Positions 29,833-37,286 of a stretch of 38,030 nt of DNA are shown piece by piece. The notes under the pieces were generated by a model. That model ran no database searches, was not told where the DNA came from, and saw nothing but the letters and a program-made list of their open reading frames with translations. The DNA comes from CAYNFH01 sp964396385 (GTDB lineage Bacteria; Armatimonadota; Chthonomonadetes; Chthonomonadales; CAJBBX01), in the NCBI GenBank assembly GCA_964396385.1, contig CAYNFH010000033.1:1-38030 (forward strand), in the 5' to 3' direction. Numbering within the stretch: the first letter of the stretch is position 1; each line of letters starts with the position of its first letter. The position numbers were made by a program, and so were the translations under genes.

Positions 29833-32054
29833 CGCAATCAGAGCCACAGCTTAGCCTCCCGGAGGCTGCAACGGAATCGCCGCCCCAGCGCGCAATGTCC
29901 CGCTACGCATCCACCCTCTTTGGCGCGGATTCCACAGAGCGGATCGTCGCCGTAGAACCCGGCGAGCGCAGCATGGTTCTCTGGCGGCGCCTGGAAGATG
30001 GCTCTGTGGAGCGAAGCGAGGTGCCCTTTGTGCCGTGGCTGCTCCTCGCGGCTCCGGTGCCCGCACTAGGATACACCCCGCGCGAGCTGAAGGGAGACGG
30101 CTTCCGCTATCTGTACGAGCTTCCCACCTGGTCGGACTTCCAGAACGCGCTGGCGTACGTCCGGGACAGCCATCTGGAGAACCTGGCCTACTCTAACGGC
30201 GCCAAACAGGCCCTGGTCCGCAGCGGCAAGACGCTGTTCAAGGGCATGACCATGGCGGACGTAGCGCGGATGCAGGTGGACATCGAAACGGAGACGCTCG
30301 CCGCCGAGGCCGAGCAGAGCCGCATCTTCGTTATCGCCGTGCGAGACAACCGGGGCCTGCTGGAGACGCTGCATGGGGATGAACGGGAGATGCTCACCCG
30401 CTTCGTAGAGCTGTTCCGCGAGCGGGACCCGGACGTGCTTGAAGGTCACAACATCTACGGCTTCGACCTGCCGTACCTCATGGCGCGCTGCAGGGCGCTG
30501 GGCGTGCGGCTAGCGCTTGGCCGAGACGGGTCCGAGCCTCGAGTCGGCCGTACCCGCAACTTCGCCATCGGCGGCATCAGCCGGCCATTCACTCCGGTCT
30601 GGATGTACGGCCGGCACGTGATAGACACGTATCTCGCGGTCCAGCGGTTCGACTGGGCGCGCGGCATGCTCTCCAGCTACGGCCTCAAGTACGTCGCGCG
30701 GGCCTTCGGCATCGCGGAGGAGGAGCGGGTGGAGATGCCGAGGGACCAGCTTGCGCAGATCTTCCGCTCGGACCCGGAGCGCGTCCTCACCTACTGCCGG
30801 CACGACGTGATAGAGACGGCCCGCCTGGCGGATCTGGTCGCGCCCACCGAGTTCTACATGACGCAGATGGTCCCGGACTCGTACGGAGGCACGGCCATCA
30901 GCGGCAACGGGGAGCGGATAAACTCCATCCTCATCCGGGCCTACCTGGCGCGAGACCACGCCATACCCCGGCCGCAGGCTCCGCGCCCGTATCCCGGTGG
31001 ATACACCGAGGTCCGCGCCACCGGCGTTATCGACCGGGTGGTGAAGGCGGACGTGGAGAGCCTCTACCCCAGCCTGATGCTCACGGAGCGGATACGGCCC
31101 GCCAGCGACACTCTGGACGTATTCCTTCCGGCCCTGGAGGAGCTGACCCGGCGCAGGCTGGACGCCAAGCGCAAGATGGCGGAGGCCAGCGGCACGGAGC
31201 GGCACTACTGGGACGGGCTCCAGGGCTCCTTCAAGGTACTGATCAACTCCTTCTATGGGTATCTCGGGGCGGCCTCGTTCAACTTCAACGACTACGAGGC
31301 GGCTGAGCGCGTAACGGAGCTGGGCCGGAAGCTCGTGGTGGAGATCGCCGCTCGCATGGAGGAGACGGGGAGCCGGGTAATCGAGATCGACACGGACGGC
31401 GTCTACTTCGTCCCGCCACAGGACGTACAGGGGGAGGAGGCGGAACGCGAGTACGTGGAGCGCATCGGCTCCACGCTGCCAAAGGGCATCCGCCTGGCGT
31501 TCGATGGCCGGTACCGGGCCATGGTCTCCCTGAAGACCAAGAACTACGTCCTGTATGGCTACGACGGGCAGAAGGTGTACCGCGGCGCGTCGCTACGGTC
31601 GCGCGCGGACGAACGGTACGGGCGGGAGTTCGTTGCGCGGGCCGTGGACCTGCTGCTGGAGCACCGGACTTCCGAGATCGGGGACCTTTACCGCAATACC
31701 ATCGACGACATCCTGAACCATCGCATCCCCATCACGAGCCTGGTCCGGCGGGAGCGGGTCACGGAGAAGACGTTCACAAGCTCGGCCAAGCAGCGGTCGG
31801 CGGATGCCGCGCGTGACACGGCGGTGGGCGAGTACATCACCGTCTACGAGCGGGCCGACGGCAGCCTCGGTCTGTTGGACGAGTACGAGCAGAACGGGTG
31901 CGACGAGCGTGTGGAGTACTATACGGATAAGCTGTACAAGTTCGCGTCCCGGCTGCGGGAGGCGTTCGGGGAGGAGTTCGAACGCGTGATCCCGAGGCCG
32001 CTCCCCTCGGGCGCGCTTACACCGGTCCAGGAAACACTGGACCTGTTCGGATAG
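29829..32054 (+). CDS. Family B DNA polymerase
   Basis: The 741-residue polymerase has a 3'-5' exonuclease domain (Exo I QVDIETETLA near 150; Exo II GHNIYGFDLPYL; Exo III YCRHDVIETARLA). The polymerase motifs are A (KADVESLYPSLM, near 408), B (KVLINSFYGYLGA) and C (IEIDTDGVYF, near 521). All catalytic acidic residues appear intact, so it should be a proofreading enzyme. It resembles archaeal and PolII-type enzymes but is shorter; it may serve in repair. Translation is probably coupled to the upstream leader ORF. Confidence 0.93.
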   Translation: MTQSEPQLSLPEAATESPPQRAMSRYASTLFGADSTERIVAVEPGERSMVLWRRLEDGSVERSEVPFVPWLLLAAPVPALGYTPRELKGDGFRYLYELPTWSDFQNALAYVRDSHLENLAYSNGAKQALVRSGKTLFKGMTMADVARMQVDIETETLAAEAEQSRIFVIAVRDNRGLLETLHGDEREMLTRFVELFRERDPDVLEGHNIYGFDLPYLMARCRALGVRLALGRDGSEPRVGRTRNFAIGGISRPFTPVWMYGRHVIDTYLAVQRFDWARGMLSSYGLKYVARAFGIAEEERVEMPRDQLAQIFRSDPERVLTYCRHDVIETARLADLVAPTEFYMTQMVPDSYGGTAISGNGERINSILIRAYLARDHAIPRPQAPRPYPGGYTEVRATGVIDRVVKADVESLYPSLMLTERIRPASDTLDVFLPALEELTRRRLDAKRKMAEASGTERHYWDGLQGSFKVLINSFYGYLGAASFNFNDYEAAERVTELGRKLVVEIAARMEETGSRVIEIDTDGVYFVPPQDVQGEEAEREYVERIGSTLPKGIRLAFDGRYRAMVSLKTKNYVLYGYDGQKVYRGASLRSRADERYGREFVARAVDLLLEHRTSEIGDLYRNTIDDILNHRIPITSLVRRERVTEKTFTSSAKQRSADAARDTAVGEYITVYERADGSLGLLDEYEQNGCDERVEYYTDKLYKFASRLREAFGEEFERVIPRPLPSGALTPVQETLDLFG

Positions 32055-32157
32055 GCGGGAACCCTGCGCCGCCGGACTGCGATAAAAGCAGTACGGGAGC
32101 AGTCCCGACAATAGCAGAGGGCCCCAAGGCCCCTGCCCCGATACAGGAGGCACCGAG

Positions 32158-32643
32158 ATGAAATCGACGCCGCGTCGGCTGGCCTCGCTGAGCCTGCTGG
32201 CTGCGCTTACCGTAGGAGTAAGCGCTACCGCGGGAGCAGCGGGGAAGTCGATTGCCTGGCAGACCAACCTGGCGAAAGCCGAGGCGATGGCCGCCAAACA
32301 GCACAAGATTCTAATGGTGGACTTTTACGGCGAGTATTGACCGGCCTGCCGTGAGCTGGATAAGGCGACTTATCCAGACCCCAAGGTCGTTGGCCTTGCG
32401 CAGAAGATGGTTCCCGTAAAGATAGACGTGGACAAGCAGGAGGCGGTCTACAAGAAGTACAAGGAGCCGCCGACGCCCACCATCATGTTCCTGGACCCAA
32501 AGGGCAACGTTCTCCACTCCGTCACCGGCTTCCAGCCTCCGGATGCGTTCCTGGTGGAGATGAAGCGAGCGTTGGGCAAGAGCGCCGGGGCTCATTCAAA
32601 GGCGGGGCCCCAAGCGGCTGGGCCCAAATCGAGGCACGGTTAA
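32158..32643 (+). CDS. Candidate selenoprotein: secreted thioredoxin-like protein with UxxC active site
   Basis: The frame of 161 residues is open except for TGA at codon 61 (32338-32340). Upstream lie AGGAGG 7 nt before the ATG, a signal peptide (LASLSLLAALTVGVSATAGA) and the thioredoxin strand HKILMVDFYGEY. After TGA comes PACRELDKATYPDPKVVGLA, then KMVPVKIDVD, a cis-Pro motif PPTPTIMFLDPKGN and the C-terminal helix. The TGA therefore sits exactly where the first Cys of CxxC belongs (Y-U-P-A-C). A SECIS-like hairpin follows at 32356-32377. A periplasmic thiol/disulfide role is likely. Annotated by default it would be split or called a pseudogene; a plain Cys-to-stop mutation is the alternative. 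Sec machinery is not in this window. Confidence 0.75.
32356..32377 (+). promoter_or_regulatory. Bacterial SECIS-like hairpin
   Basis: CTGGATAAG (32356-32364), loop GCGA (32365-32368) and CTTATCCAG (32369-32377) form a perfect 9-bp stem. It starts 15 nt after the UGA; the loop starts 24 nt after it and has G at its first position, as known bacterial SECIS elements require. The underlying codons GAT, AAG, ACT, TAT and CCA depart from the GC-ending codons preferred in neighbouring genes, suggesting selection for pairing. Confidence 0.7.
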
Positions 32644-32646
32644 CAG

Positions 32647-32701
32647 GCTCAGTCACAAAGAAGCCCGGGGTCGCTGCCCCCGGGCTTCTTTGTGACTGAG
32701 C
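32647..32701. terminator. Bidirectional terminator with perfect 24-bp stem
   Basis: The arm 32647-32670 (GCTCAGTCACAAAGAAGCCC, then GGGG) is exactly complementary to 32678-32701 around a short TCGCTG-containing loop. A GCCCGGGG/CCCCGGGC core is followed by TTCTTT on both strands. It separates the convergent thioredoxin-like and htrA genes. Confidence 0.85.
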
Positions 32702-32712
32702 AATCTATCCGA

Positions 32713-34269
32713 CTACTGGATGGTGACCGTTACCAGCGCGCGGGTGTCGCCATGCTGGACGACCAGGTTGACCTTGTCGCCACTCTTGGCATTCCGCACG
32801 GCGCCGCTAAGGTCCGCCGCGGAGTTCACAGCGCGGTTGTTGGCGCGGATGATAACGTCACCCGGCTGGATGCCGGCCTGCTCGGCCGGGCTGCCGCTCT
32901 GTACTTCCACCACTACCACGCCATTGGTGATGCCCTTCAGGTTGTACTGCTGCACCGCCTCCGGCGTAACCGGCTGAACCGCGACGCCCAGCTTACCGCC
33001 GGCCTCGGGAGCCTGCTGCGGCTGGCCGTTCTGATCGATCTGGCCGTTGGCGATGTTTGCCGGCATCTCCTCGACCTTCGGGGTCAGCGTCTGGTGATGG
33101 CCGTCCCGGATGATCTCCACGTCCACGCGAGTGCCGGGTGCCGTACGGGCCACCATATCGCGGAAGGCAGAGTCGTCCGTTACCGGCTGGCCGTTGTACC
33201 GCACCACGATGTCGCCGGGCTGGAACCCTGCCACAGAAGCCGGGGTGCCCTCCTGAACGGACTGGATCATGGCGCCGTTCGCCACACCCGCCTTCTGCTT
33301 CTCGTCATAGGTCAGGGCGCGGGGACCAACGCCCAGGTAGGCGCGGGTCACGTGCCCCCGGGTCATGAGCTGATCCATCACGTACTTAGCGGTATTGATG
33401 GGAATGGCGAAACCGATTCCAACGCTTCCGCCGCTCGGCGACTCGATCGCCACGTTGATACCTACGATGTGACCGTGGATATCCACCAGCGGCCCACCGG
33501 AGTTACCGGGGTTGATGGCCGCGTCGGTCTGCAGCAGGCCAGTGTAGGCGCGGGCCTCTCCGCGCTCGGAGACTTCCTGCTGGCGGGCTCGGGCGCTGAT
33601 CACGCCGACGGTCATGGTATTGTCCAACTCAAACGGCGATCCAAACGCGATAGCCCATTGGCCAACACGGACGCGGTCCGAGTCGCCAAGCTCCGCCGGG
33701 ACGAGGCCGCTCGCGTTGATCTTGACCAGGGCCAGGTCGCTGCGGAAATCGCGGCGCACCGTGCCGGGGAACTCGCGGCCATCTGCCAGCTTGACGGTGA
33801 CTTTGTCCGCGCCGCCGGCTACGTGATCATTCGTGAGGATCCAGCCGTCCTCGCGCACGATGACGCCGCTGCCGGCGCCGCTTACGTGGTACTGCTGGGG
33901 CATCTGGCGGAACTGGAACCCGCGTCCGCCGCCAAGTCCCGGAAAGCCGGGAAAGCCCTGAAAGAGCTGACCCATATCCGGTATGTTCGAAGCCGTCCTG
34001 ACCGTCTTATCCACGCGGATAGAGACGACGGAAGGCTGCATGCGCTCCGCAATCGCTTCAAAGGCGGACTCCAGGTCGGCCAGCGGAGCGGTCCTCGCGG
34101 CAACCTGAGCGTCCGATACGGGCGGACTGACCGCCGCGCGCCCTCGCTGCGGCTCCGCGGCCCAAACCCCTCGGGCGACCGCAAATCCTGACAGGGCGCT
34201 CACACCAACCAGAGCAGCAACGAGCGTACGAATCCGCACGTGCCGCCGAGGTGACGCATTGAAACCCAT
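32713..34269 (-). CDS. HtrA/DegP-type periplasmic serine protease with two PDZ domains
   Basis: The 518 residues have an N-terminal signal or anchor (IRTLVAALVGVSALSGFAVA) and a Gly/Phe/Gln linker. The trypsin-like domain has catalytic His149 (ILTNDHVAGG), Asp178 (DFRSDLALVKI) and Ser257 (INPGNSGGPL). PDZ1 (YLGVGPRALTYDEKQKAGVA) and PDZ2 (LKGITNGVVVVEVQSGSPAE) follow. It degrades or refolds damaged envelope proteins. Start 34269 has GGAGG 8 nt upstream; an ATG at 34284 is weaker. The envelope-quality role fits the convergent redox protein, but there is no shared operon. Confidence 0.93.
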   Translation of the reverse strand: MGFNASPRRHVRIRTLVAALVGVSALSGFAVARGVWAAEPQRGRAAVSPPVSDAQVAARTAPLADLESAFEAIAERMQPSVVSIRVDKTVRTASNIPDMGQLFQGFPGFPGLGGGRGFQFRQMPQQYHVSGAGSGVIVREDGWILTNDHVAGGADKVTVKLADGREFPGTVRRDFRSDLALVKINASGLVPAELGDSDRVRVGQWAIAFGSPFELDNTMTVGVISARARQQEVSERGEARAYTGLLQTDAAINPGNSGGPLVDIHGHIVGINVAIESPSGGSVGIGFAIPINTAKYVMDQLMTRGHVTRAYLGVGPRALTYDEKQKAGVANGAMIQSVQEGTPASVAGFQPGDIVVRYNGQPVTDDSAFRDMVARTAPGTRVDVEIIRDGHHQTLTPKVEEMPANIANGQIDQNGQPQQAPEAGGKLGVAVQPVTPEAVQQYNLKGITNGVVVVEVQSGSPAEQAGIQPGDVIIRANNRAVNSAADLSGAVRNAKSGDKVNLVVQHGDTRALVTVTIQ

Positions 34270-34399
34270 CGGTGACACCTCCATGAAATAGCTTGTCGGG
34301 ACTCGTGCCCCGCCACATCACTTTCCGAGTTCATTACGCTGGTAGTGGCGGCCGATGTTCCATGGCGGCGCCCGAGTGGTGTGAAAGGTTTCACACCAA

Positions 34400-34433
34400 G
34401 GACAGGGTTCGGGGTTCAGGGTTCGGGGTTCGA
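34400..34433. repeat. GGGTTC(A/G)GGG tandem repeat
   Basis: The units are AGGGTTCGGGGTTC, AGGGTTCGGGGTTC. It is related in style to the GTTCAGGC family but a distinct unit. Confidence 0.55.
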
Positions 34434-34446
34434 CAACCCCGCAGGC

Positions 34447-34503
34447 AGACAGAAGACGGGAGACGGTGGGCGGACGGAATCCGTTGGTCTTCCGTCCTCC
34501 GGC
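34447..34503. repeat. GACGGGA-family inverted repeat
   Basis: AGACGGGAGACGGTGGGCGG faces CTTCCGTCCTCCGGC. Copies lie at 7294 and 23114. Confidence 0.5.
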
Positions 34504-34582
34504 TTCCATCATCTGGGAGGAATTGGAACCGAGCGGGGAGAATTGGTCTGGGCTGCAAGCGAAGGAGCGGCGGAGGGACAAA

Positions 34583-34825
34583 GTGACACTCGAGCAGGCA
34601 CTGGCATTTGCCATTATCGCGGGATTCGTCTTCGGCATTCTTTATGGCCGCACCCCGGCCGGCCGGGCATGGCTTGCGCGTCGGTTCGGAGAGCCCACCC
34701 CGGCGCGGAGCGGCCTGGCCGCTCACCGAGCGCGGCGGCAAGCCCCGCGCAAGACGGGGTCCGTGCGCCGCTCCTCCACCGCCAGCACGCAGCGGCCCGC
34801 CGCCCGGCGTGCAGCCCGCAAGTAG
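34583..34825 (+). CDS. Small membrane protein with basic disordered tail
   Basis: The 80 residues start at GTG 34583 with GGAGG 6 nt upstream. One hydrophobic segment (LEQALAFAIIAGFVFGILYG, residues 3-22) is followed by a strongly basic tail rich in Arg, Ala, Ser, Thr and Pro (RARRQAPRKTGSVRRSSTAS). No family is recognised. The tail could bind nucleic acid or acidic membrane surfaces; this is only a composition-based guess. The DUF1559-like pseudogene follows within 50 bp. Confidence 0.55.
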   Translation: MTLEQALAFAIIAGFVFGILYGRTPAGRAWLARRFGEPTPARSGLAAHRARRQAPRKTGSVRRSSTASTQRPAARRAARK

Positions 34826-34865
34826 GCTCGGCTCGCGGCCCGGGCGCCGGGGAAAGCTGGCTCTG

Positions 34866-35537
34866 GTGGCCGTCCTCGCGATCGGCGCTGCGATTGGCGC
34901 GGTGCCGCTCTACCGCTGGCGTGCGGTAGAGGAGCCCCGCACCCTCTGCCTCAGCAACATGCGGCGTCTCTCGGTGGCGCTCCTGCTCTACAGCCAGGAC
35001 TACAACGGCTGCATGCCCCCCCCGGCATACCGGCTGTCGGACGGAACCTGGCGAACCTGGACTATCCAGCTCGACCCATATATGCCCCTTCAGGGAATCC
35101 TGGAGTGCCCGTCCAACCCGCCGGATTCGGCTCGCTCGCCGCAGGGCTACCGGTTTCCGTGCAGCTACGCTCTGAACTAGCGGTTCACCGGCATCTTCAG
35201 CCCTGGACCATTCCCCGTCGATAACATAGAGCTCCCCGCGCAGACGGCTCTGCTCGTGGAGGCCGGACGGGGGCGGGCCGCGGGCGCCTTCGGTCCGCCC
35301 GCCACGGATACCGCTATGCCTACTTACAGTGACACCGGGGCGGCGCCTCTGGCGTACCCGTCCCCGCATGACCGGCGCATGAACGTGACGGCCGCCGACA
35401 CCCACACGGCGACGGTGAAAGTGGCTCACTATCGGCCGGCCGGGCACGATCCGCTCTATGGCCGGCTGGGAGGCAACATCTACAACTGGAACGGTGGGCA
35501 CCCCAACGGCGATACGGCGGGCCCACCGCGGGAGTAA
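34866..35537 (+). pseudogene. DUF1559-like protein gene interrupted by in-frame TAG
   Basis: From about GTG 34866 the frame reads a membrane segment (LAIGAAIGAVPLYRW), then TLCLSNMRRLSVALLLYSQD and YNGCMPP. This is the DUF1559 motif CLSNxxxxxxAxxxYxQDY seen also in the prepilin at 4991. After PCSYALN comes TAG (35178-35180). The same frame then continues for 119 codons (FTGIFSPGPFPVDNIELPAQ, TALLVEAGRGRAAGAF) to TAA at 35535. No prepilin cleavage motif is present. Codon usage stays coding-like beyond the TAG, so the break is recent, a sequence error, or recoded. The true start is uncertain. Confidence 0.6.
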
Positions 35538-35547
35538 GGCCGATTCC

Positions 35548-35620
35548 AGAGTGTGGGGGTGTGGGAGTATGGGAGTGGCTGGATTCGGGATTCCCCCCAC
35601 TCCAAAACTCCCATACTTCC
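35548..35620. repeat. GTGTGGGAGTATGGGAGT inverted repeat
   Basis: The left arm GTGGGGGTGTGGGAGTATGG and the right arm CCACTCCAAAACTCCCATAC lie around GGATTCGGGATTCC. It follows the interrupted DUF1559-like gene. Confidence 0.6.
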
Positions 35621-35660
35621 AAACAGGCTCTCTTCCGGATGGCGGGCGGGCAAAAACTGC

Positions 35661-35689
35661 TTGCGTTGAATCGCGCGGACCTGTATAAT
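35661..35689 (+). promoter_or_regulatory. Promoter of the poly-Gly lipoprotein gene
   Basis: TTGCGT (35661-35666), a 17-bp spacer and TATAAT (35684-35689) occur. The expected start is near 35696, leaving a leader of about 60 nt. Confidence 0.65.
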
Positions 35690-35755
35690 GCCTAGTTGAT
35701 ACTCTTCCGTGCGTTCCCCCAGCACCCTCGGCGTAATCTTTCAGGAGGAAGGTTT

Positions 35756-36301
35756 ATGATTCGACGGGCAGCAAGCGTCCCGACCGATTGGAGAAACGAC
35801 GTCCTGCTGGCACTGACTACCGCCACGATGGTCATACTGCTGGGATGCGGAGGCGGAGGAGGGGGCGGCGGCGGTGGCGGCGGTAACGGCGCCTGCGGCG
35901 GCGCGGAGTACTGCGGCACCGTAACCAGCGCGGACTCCTCCAACTCGCCCATCTCCGGCGCCACGGTCACGTTCTTGGACCCGACCGGCACAACTCCTCT
36001 GGCGGGAGTGGCGCCGGTGACCACCGATGCCAGCGGCAACTGGAAGGCGAACGGTATTCCGTCGGGCGCCCCGTTCAGGGTGGACACCACCGGCTCAACC
36101 TATTTCCCCGGCATCCTGACCTTCGGGGGGAACCTGTATTACTTCACCGGAACCGCCGCTCCCAAGAATCAGGCGGGCAACGGTCCATGCGTACCCGCCC
36201 TCCCGCCGCAGGCGACGACTACCGACAACGTTGTTTCGACGGTCAAGCTGTTCCCGGAGGCGACTCCTCCGCCCCCGCCGCCGCAGACCTGTCCTCGCTA
36301 G
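35756..36301 (+). CDS. Putative lipoprotein with poly-Gly linker and carboxypeptidase-regulatory-like domain
   Basis: The 181 residues have AGGAGG 7 nt before the ATG. A hydrophobic segment (VLLALTTATMVILLGC) ends in a lipobox-like LLGC (Cys31), followed by twelve glycines. The next part (YCGTVTSADSSNSPISGATV, TTDASGNWKANGIPSGAPFR) matches the pattern of CarboxypepD_reg/Ig-like domains. The C-terminus is Pro-rich (EATPPPPPPQTCPR). It is probably surface exposed on the outer membrane. Function unknown. Followed by a gene-less palindromic repeat pair and a terminator. Confidence 0.7.
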   Translation: MIRRAASVPTDWRNDVLLALTTATMVILLGCGGGGGGGGGGGGNGACGGAEYCGTVTSADSSNSPISGATVTFLDPTGTTPLAGVAPVTTDASGNWKANGIPSGAPFRVDTTGSTYFPGILTFGGNLYYFTGTAAPKNQAGNGPCVPALPPQATTTDNVVSTVKLFPEATPPPPPPQTCPR

Positions 36302-36310
36302 ACATTTGGG

Positions 36311-36389
36311 AAACCCCACCCCAACCCTCGCCTTCCTAAGGAGAGGGAGCTCCCCCTCGTTGCGAAGGAGGGGGTAAGGGGGAGGTTTT
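36311..36389. repeat. Gene-less inverted pair of the DUF559-element ends (MITE-like)
   Basis: The left half CCCCAACCCTCGCCTTCCTA with AGGAGAGGGAG and the right half CTCCCCCTCGTTGCGAAGGA with GGGGGTAAGGGGGAGGTTTT are inverted copies joined directly at AGCT. It is more diverged than the copy at 25155. Confidence 0.6.
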
Positions 36390-36405
36390 GGTAGCGGCTC
36401 TTAAC

Positions 36406-36442
36406 GACCCCCGCCGGCCCATTCGGCGGGGGTCTGCTCTTT
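36406..36442 (+). terminator. Intrinsic terminator before lptC
   Basis: GACCCCCGCCG (36406-36416) pairs with CGGCGGGGGTC (36424-36434), and TGCTCTTT follows. It ends the lipoprotein transcript upstream of the lptC promoter. Confidence 0.75.
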
Positions 36443-36482
36443 GCAGCCCTCCACCAAACCGGACCATTAGCGCGCGCTCCTG

Positions 36483-36488
36483 TATAAT
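36483..36488 (+). promoter_or_regulatory. -10 box giving a leaderless or nearly leaderless lptC-like mRNA
   Basis: TATAAT ends 9 nt before the ATG at 36498, so transcription should begin within a few bases of the start codon. The -35 region is weak. Confidence 0.5.
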
Positions 36489-36497
36489 GGGGGTGAT

Positions 36498-37286
36498 ATG
36501 CGCAAGCTGGCTCCGCTTCTCATCGCGGTCTTGGTCCTCATCGGGCTCATCCGGCTGTTTCAGACCGTCCGCCAGTACGATCCATCGATCCAGGCGCGCG
36601 CCGCCAGCCGGGACGCCGGCCTGGGCGACATCAGCGTTCAGTTCGGTCCGTCGGAGGTGATTTCCCGGAGTGAGGGCCGTCGCGCCTGGTCGGTCAAGGC
36701 GGACGAGATAGATATCCGGAGCCTCATTGGGGGCGACTTGGACCAGTTCCGAGCCGCCGCATTTCACAACATCCACGATGGGGTGCTGTATCGCGACGGC
36801 CGGCCCGAGGCCGCGTTTGCCGCGCAAAGCGCCTCGTTCGAGGAGGCAGTTCAGCGGTTCACCATCAATGGGCAGATCCGGGTCGCGACAGCCCGTGGTG
36901 ATCGCCTCAGTGCCGATCAGCTTATCTGGACCCGCCAGGATGACTACGTCCGGTTCCCGCACGGCGCCAGGGGCACCATCGGCGGCGCCCGCGTAGATGC
37001 CCCGGCGCTGCTCTACGCCCCGCGCAAGCGGCTGCTTCAATGTCCGCAGGGGGCCGAGATAGCCTTTAAGGACTACGCGTTCAGCGGGCACGCGGCGGCG
37101 CTCTTCTGGGACGTGGCCGCGCAGCACGTGGATATGCCGGGGCCGGTGAGTGGGATTCGTAAGGGGATGCGGGTGGCCGCGGCCCGCGCCACCCTGGACC
37201 TGAAGCGCCATGAGATCCATGCGAACGACGGCTCGGTGGCTTTACGTATAGAAGGCGAAGGCCCCAACCTGGAGAACCTGCCATGA
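36498..37286 (+). CDS. LPS export periplasmic protein LptC-like
   Basis: The 262 residues have one N-terminal anchor (APLLIAVLVLIGLIRLFQTV). A beta-rich periplasmic part of LptC/OstA type follows, with alternating strands such as SEGRRAWSVKADEIDIRS, FHNIHDGVLYRDGRPEAAFA and FTINGQIRVATARGDRLSAD. LptC bridges LptBFG and LptA for LPS transport. The overlap with the next, LptA-like gene (ATGA at 37283-37286) supports this. Sequence similarity is weak, as usual for LptC. Confidence 0.78.
   Translation: MRKLAPLLIAVLVLIGLIRLFQTVRQYDPSIQARAASRDAGLGDISVQFGPSEVISRSEGRRAWSVKADEIDIRSLIGGDLDQFRAAAFHNIHDGVLYRDGRPEAAFAAQSASFEEAVQRFTINGQIRVATARGDRLSADQLIWTRQDDYVRFPHGARGTIGGARVDAPALLYAPRKRLLQCPQGAEIAFKDYAFSGHAAALFWDVAAQHVDMPGPVSGIRKGMRVAAARATLDLKRHEIHANDGSVALRIEGEGPNLENLP

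Larger units (their letters stand above)
34270..34582. other. 313-bp divergent intergenic region with repeats
   Basis: It contains a GGGTTCGGGGTTCAGG tandem repeat (34400-34433) and a GACGGGA inverted repeat (34447-34503). No gene or convincing promoter is seen on either strand. Confidence 0.5.

Noticed and set aside
32692..34191. 499-residue open frame antisense to htrA
   Set aside because: The plus-strand reading is composition-driven (Arg/Ala/His-rich), while the minus strand has a complete catalytic triad and two PDZ domains.
35178..35180. TAG as pyrrolysine
   Set aside because: Pyrrolysine is restricted to methylamine methyltransferases and few others. A DUF1559-like protein is not such a context, and no PYLIS-like hairpin is seen.
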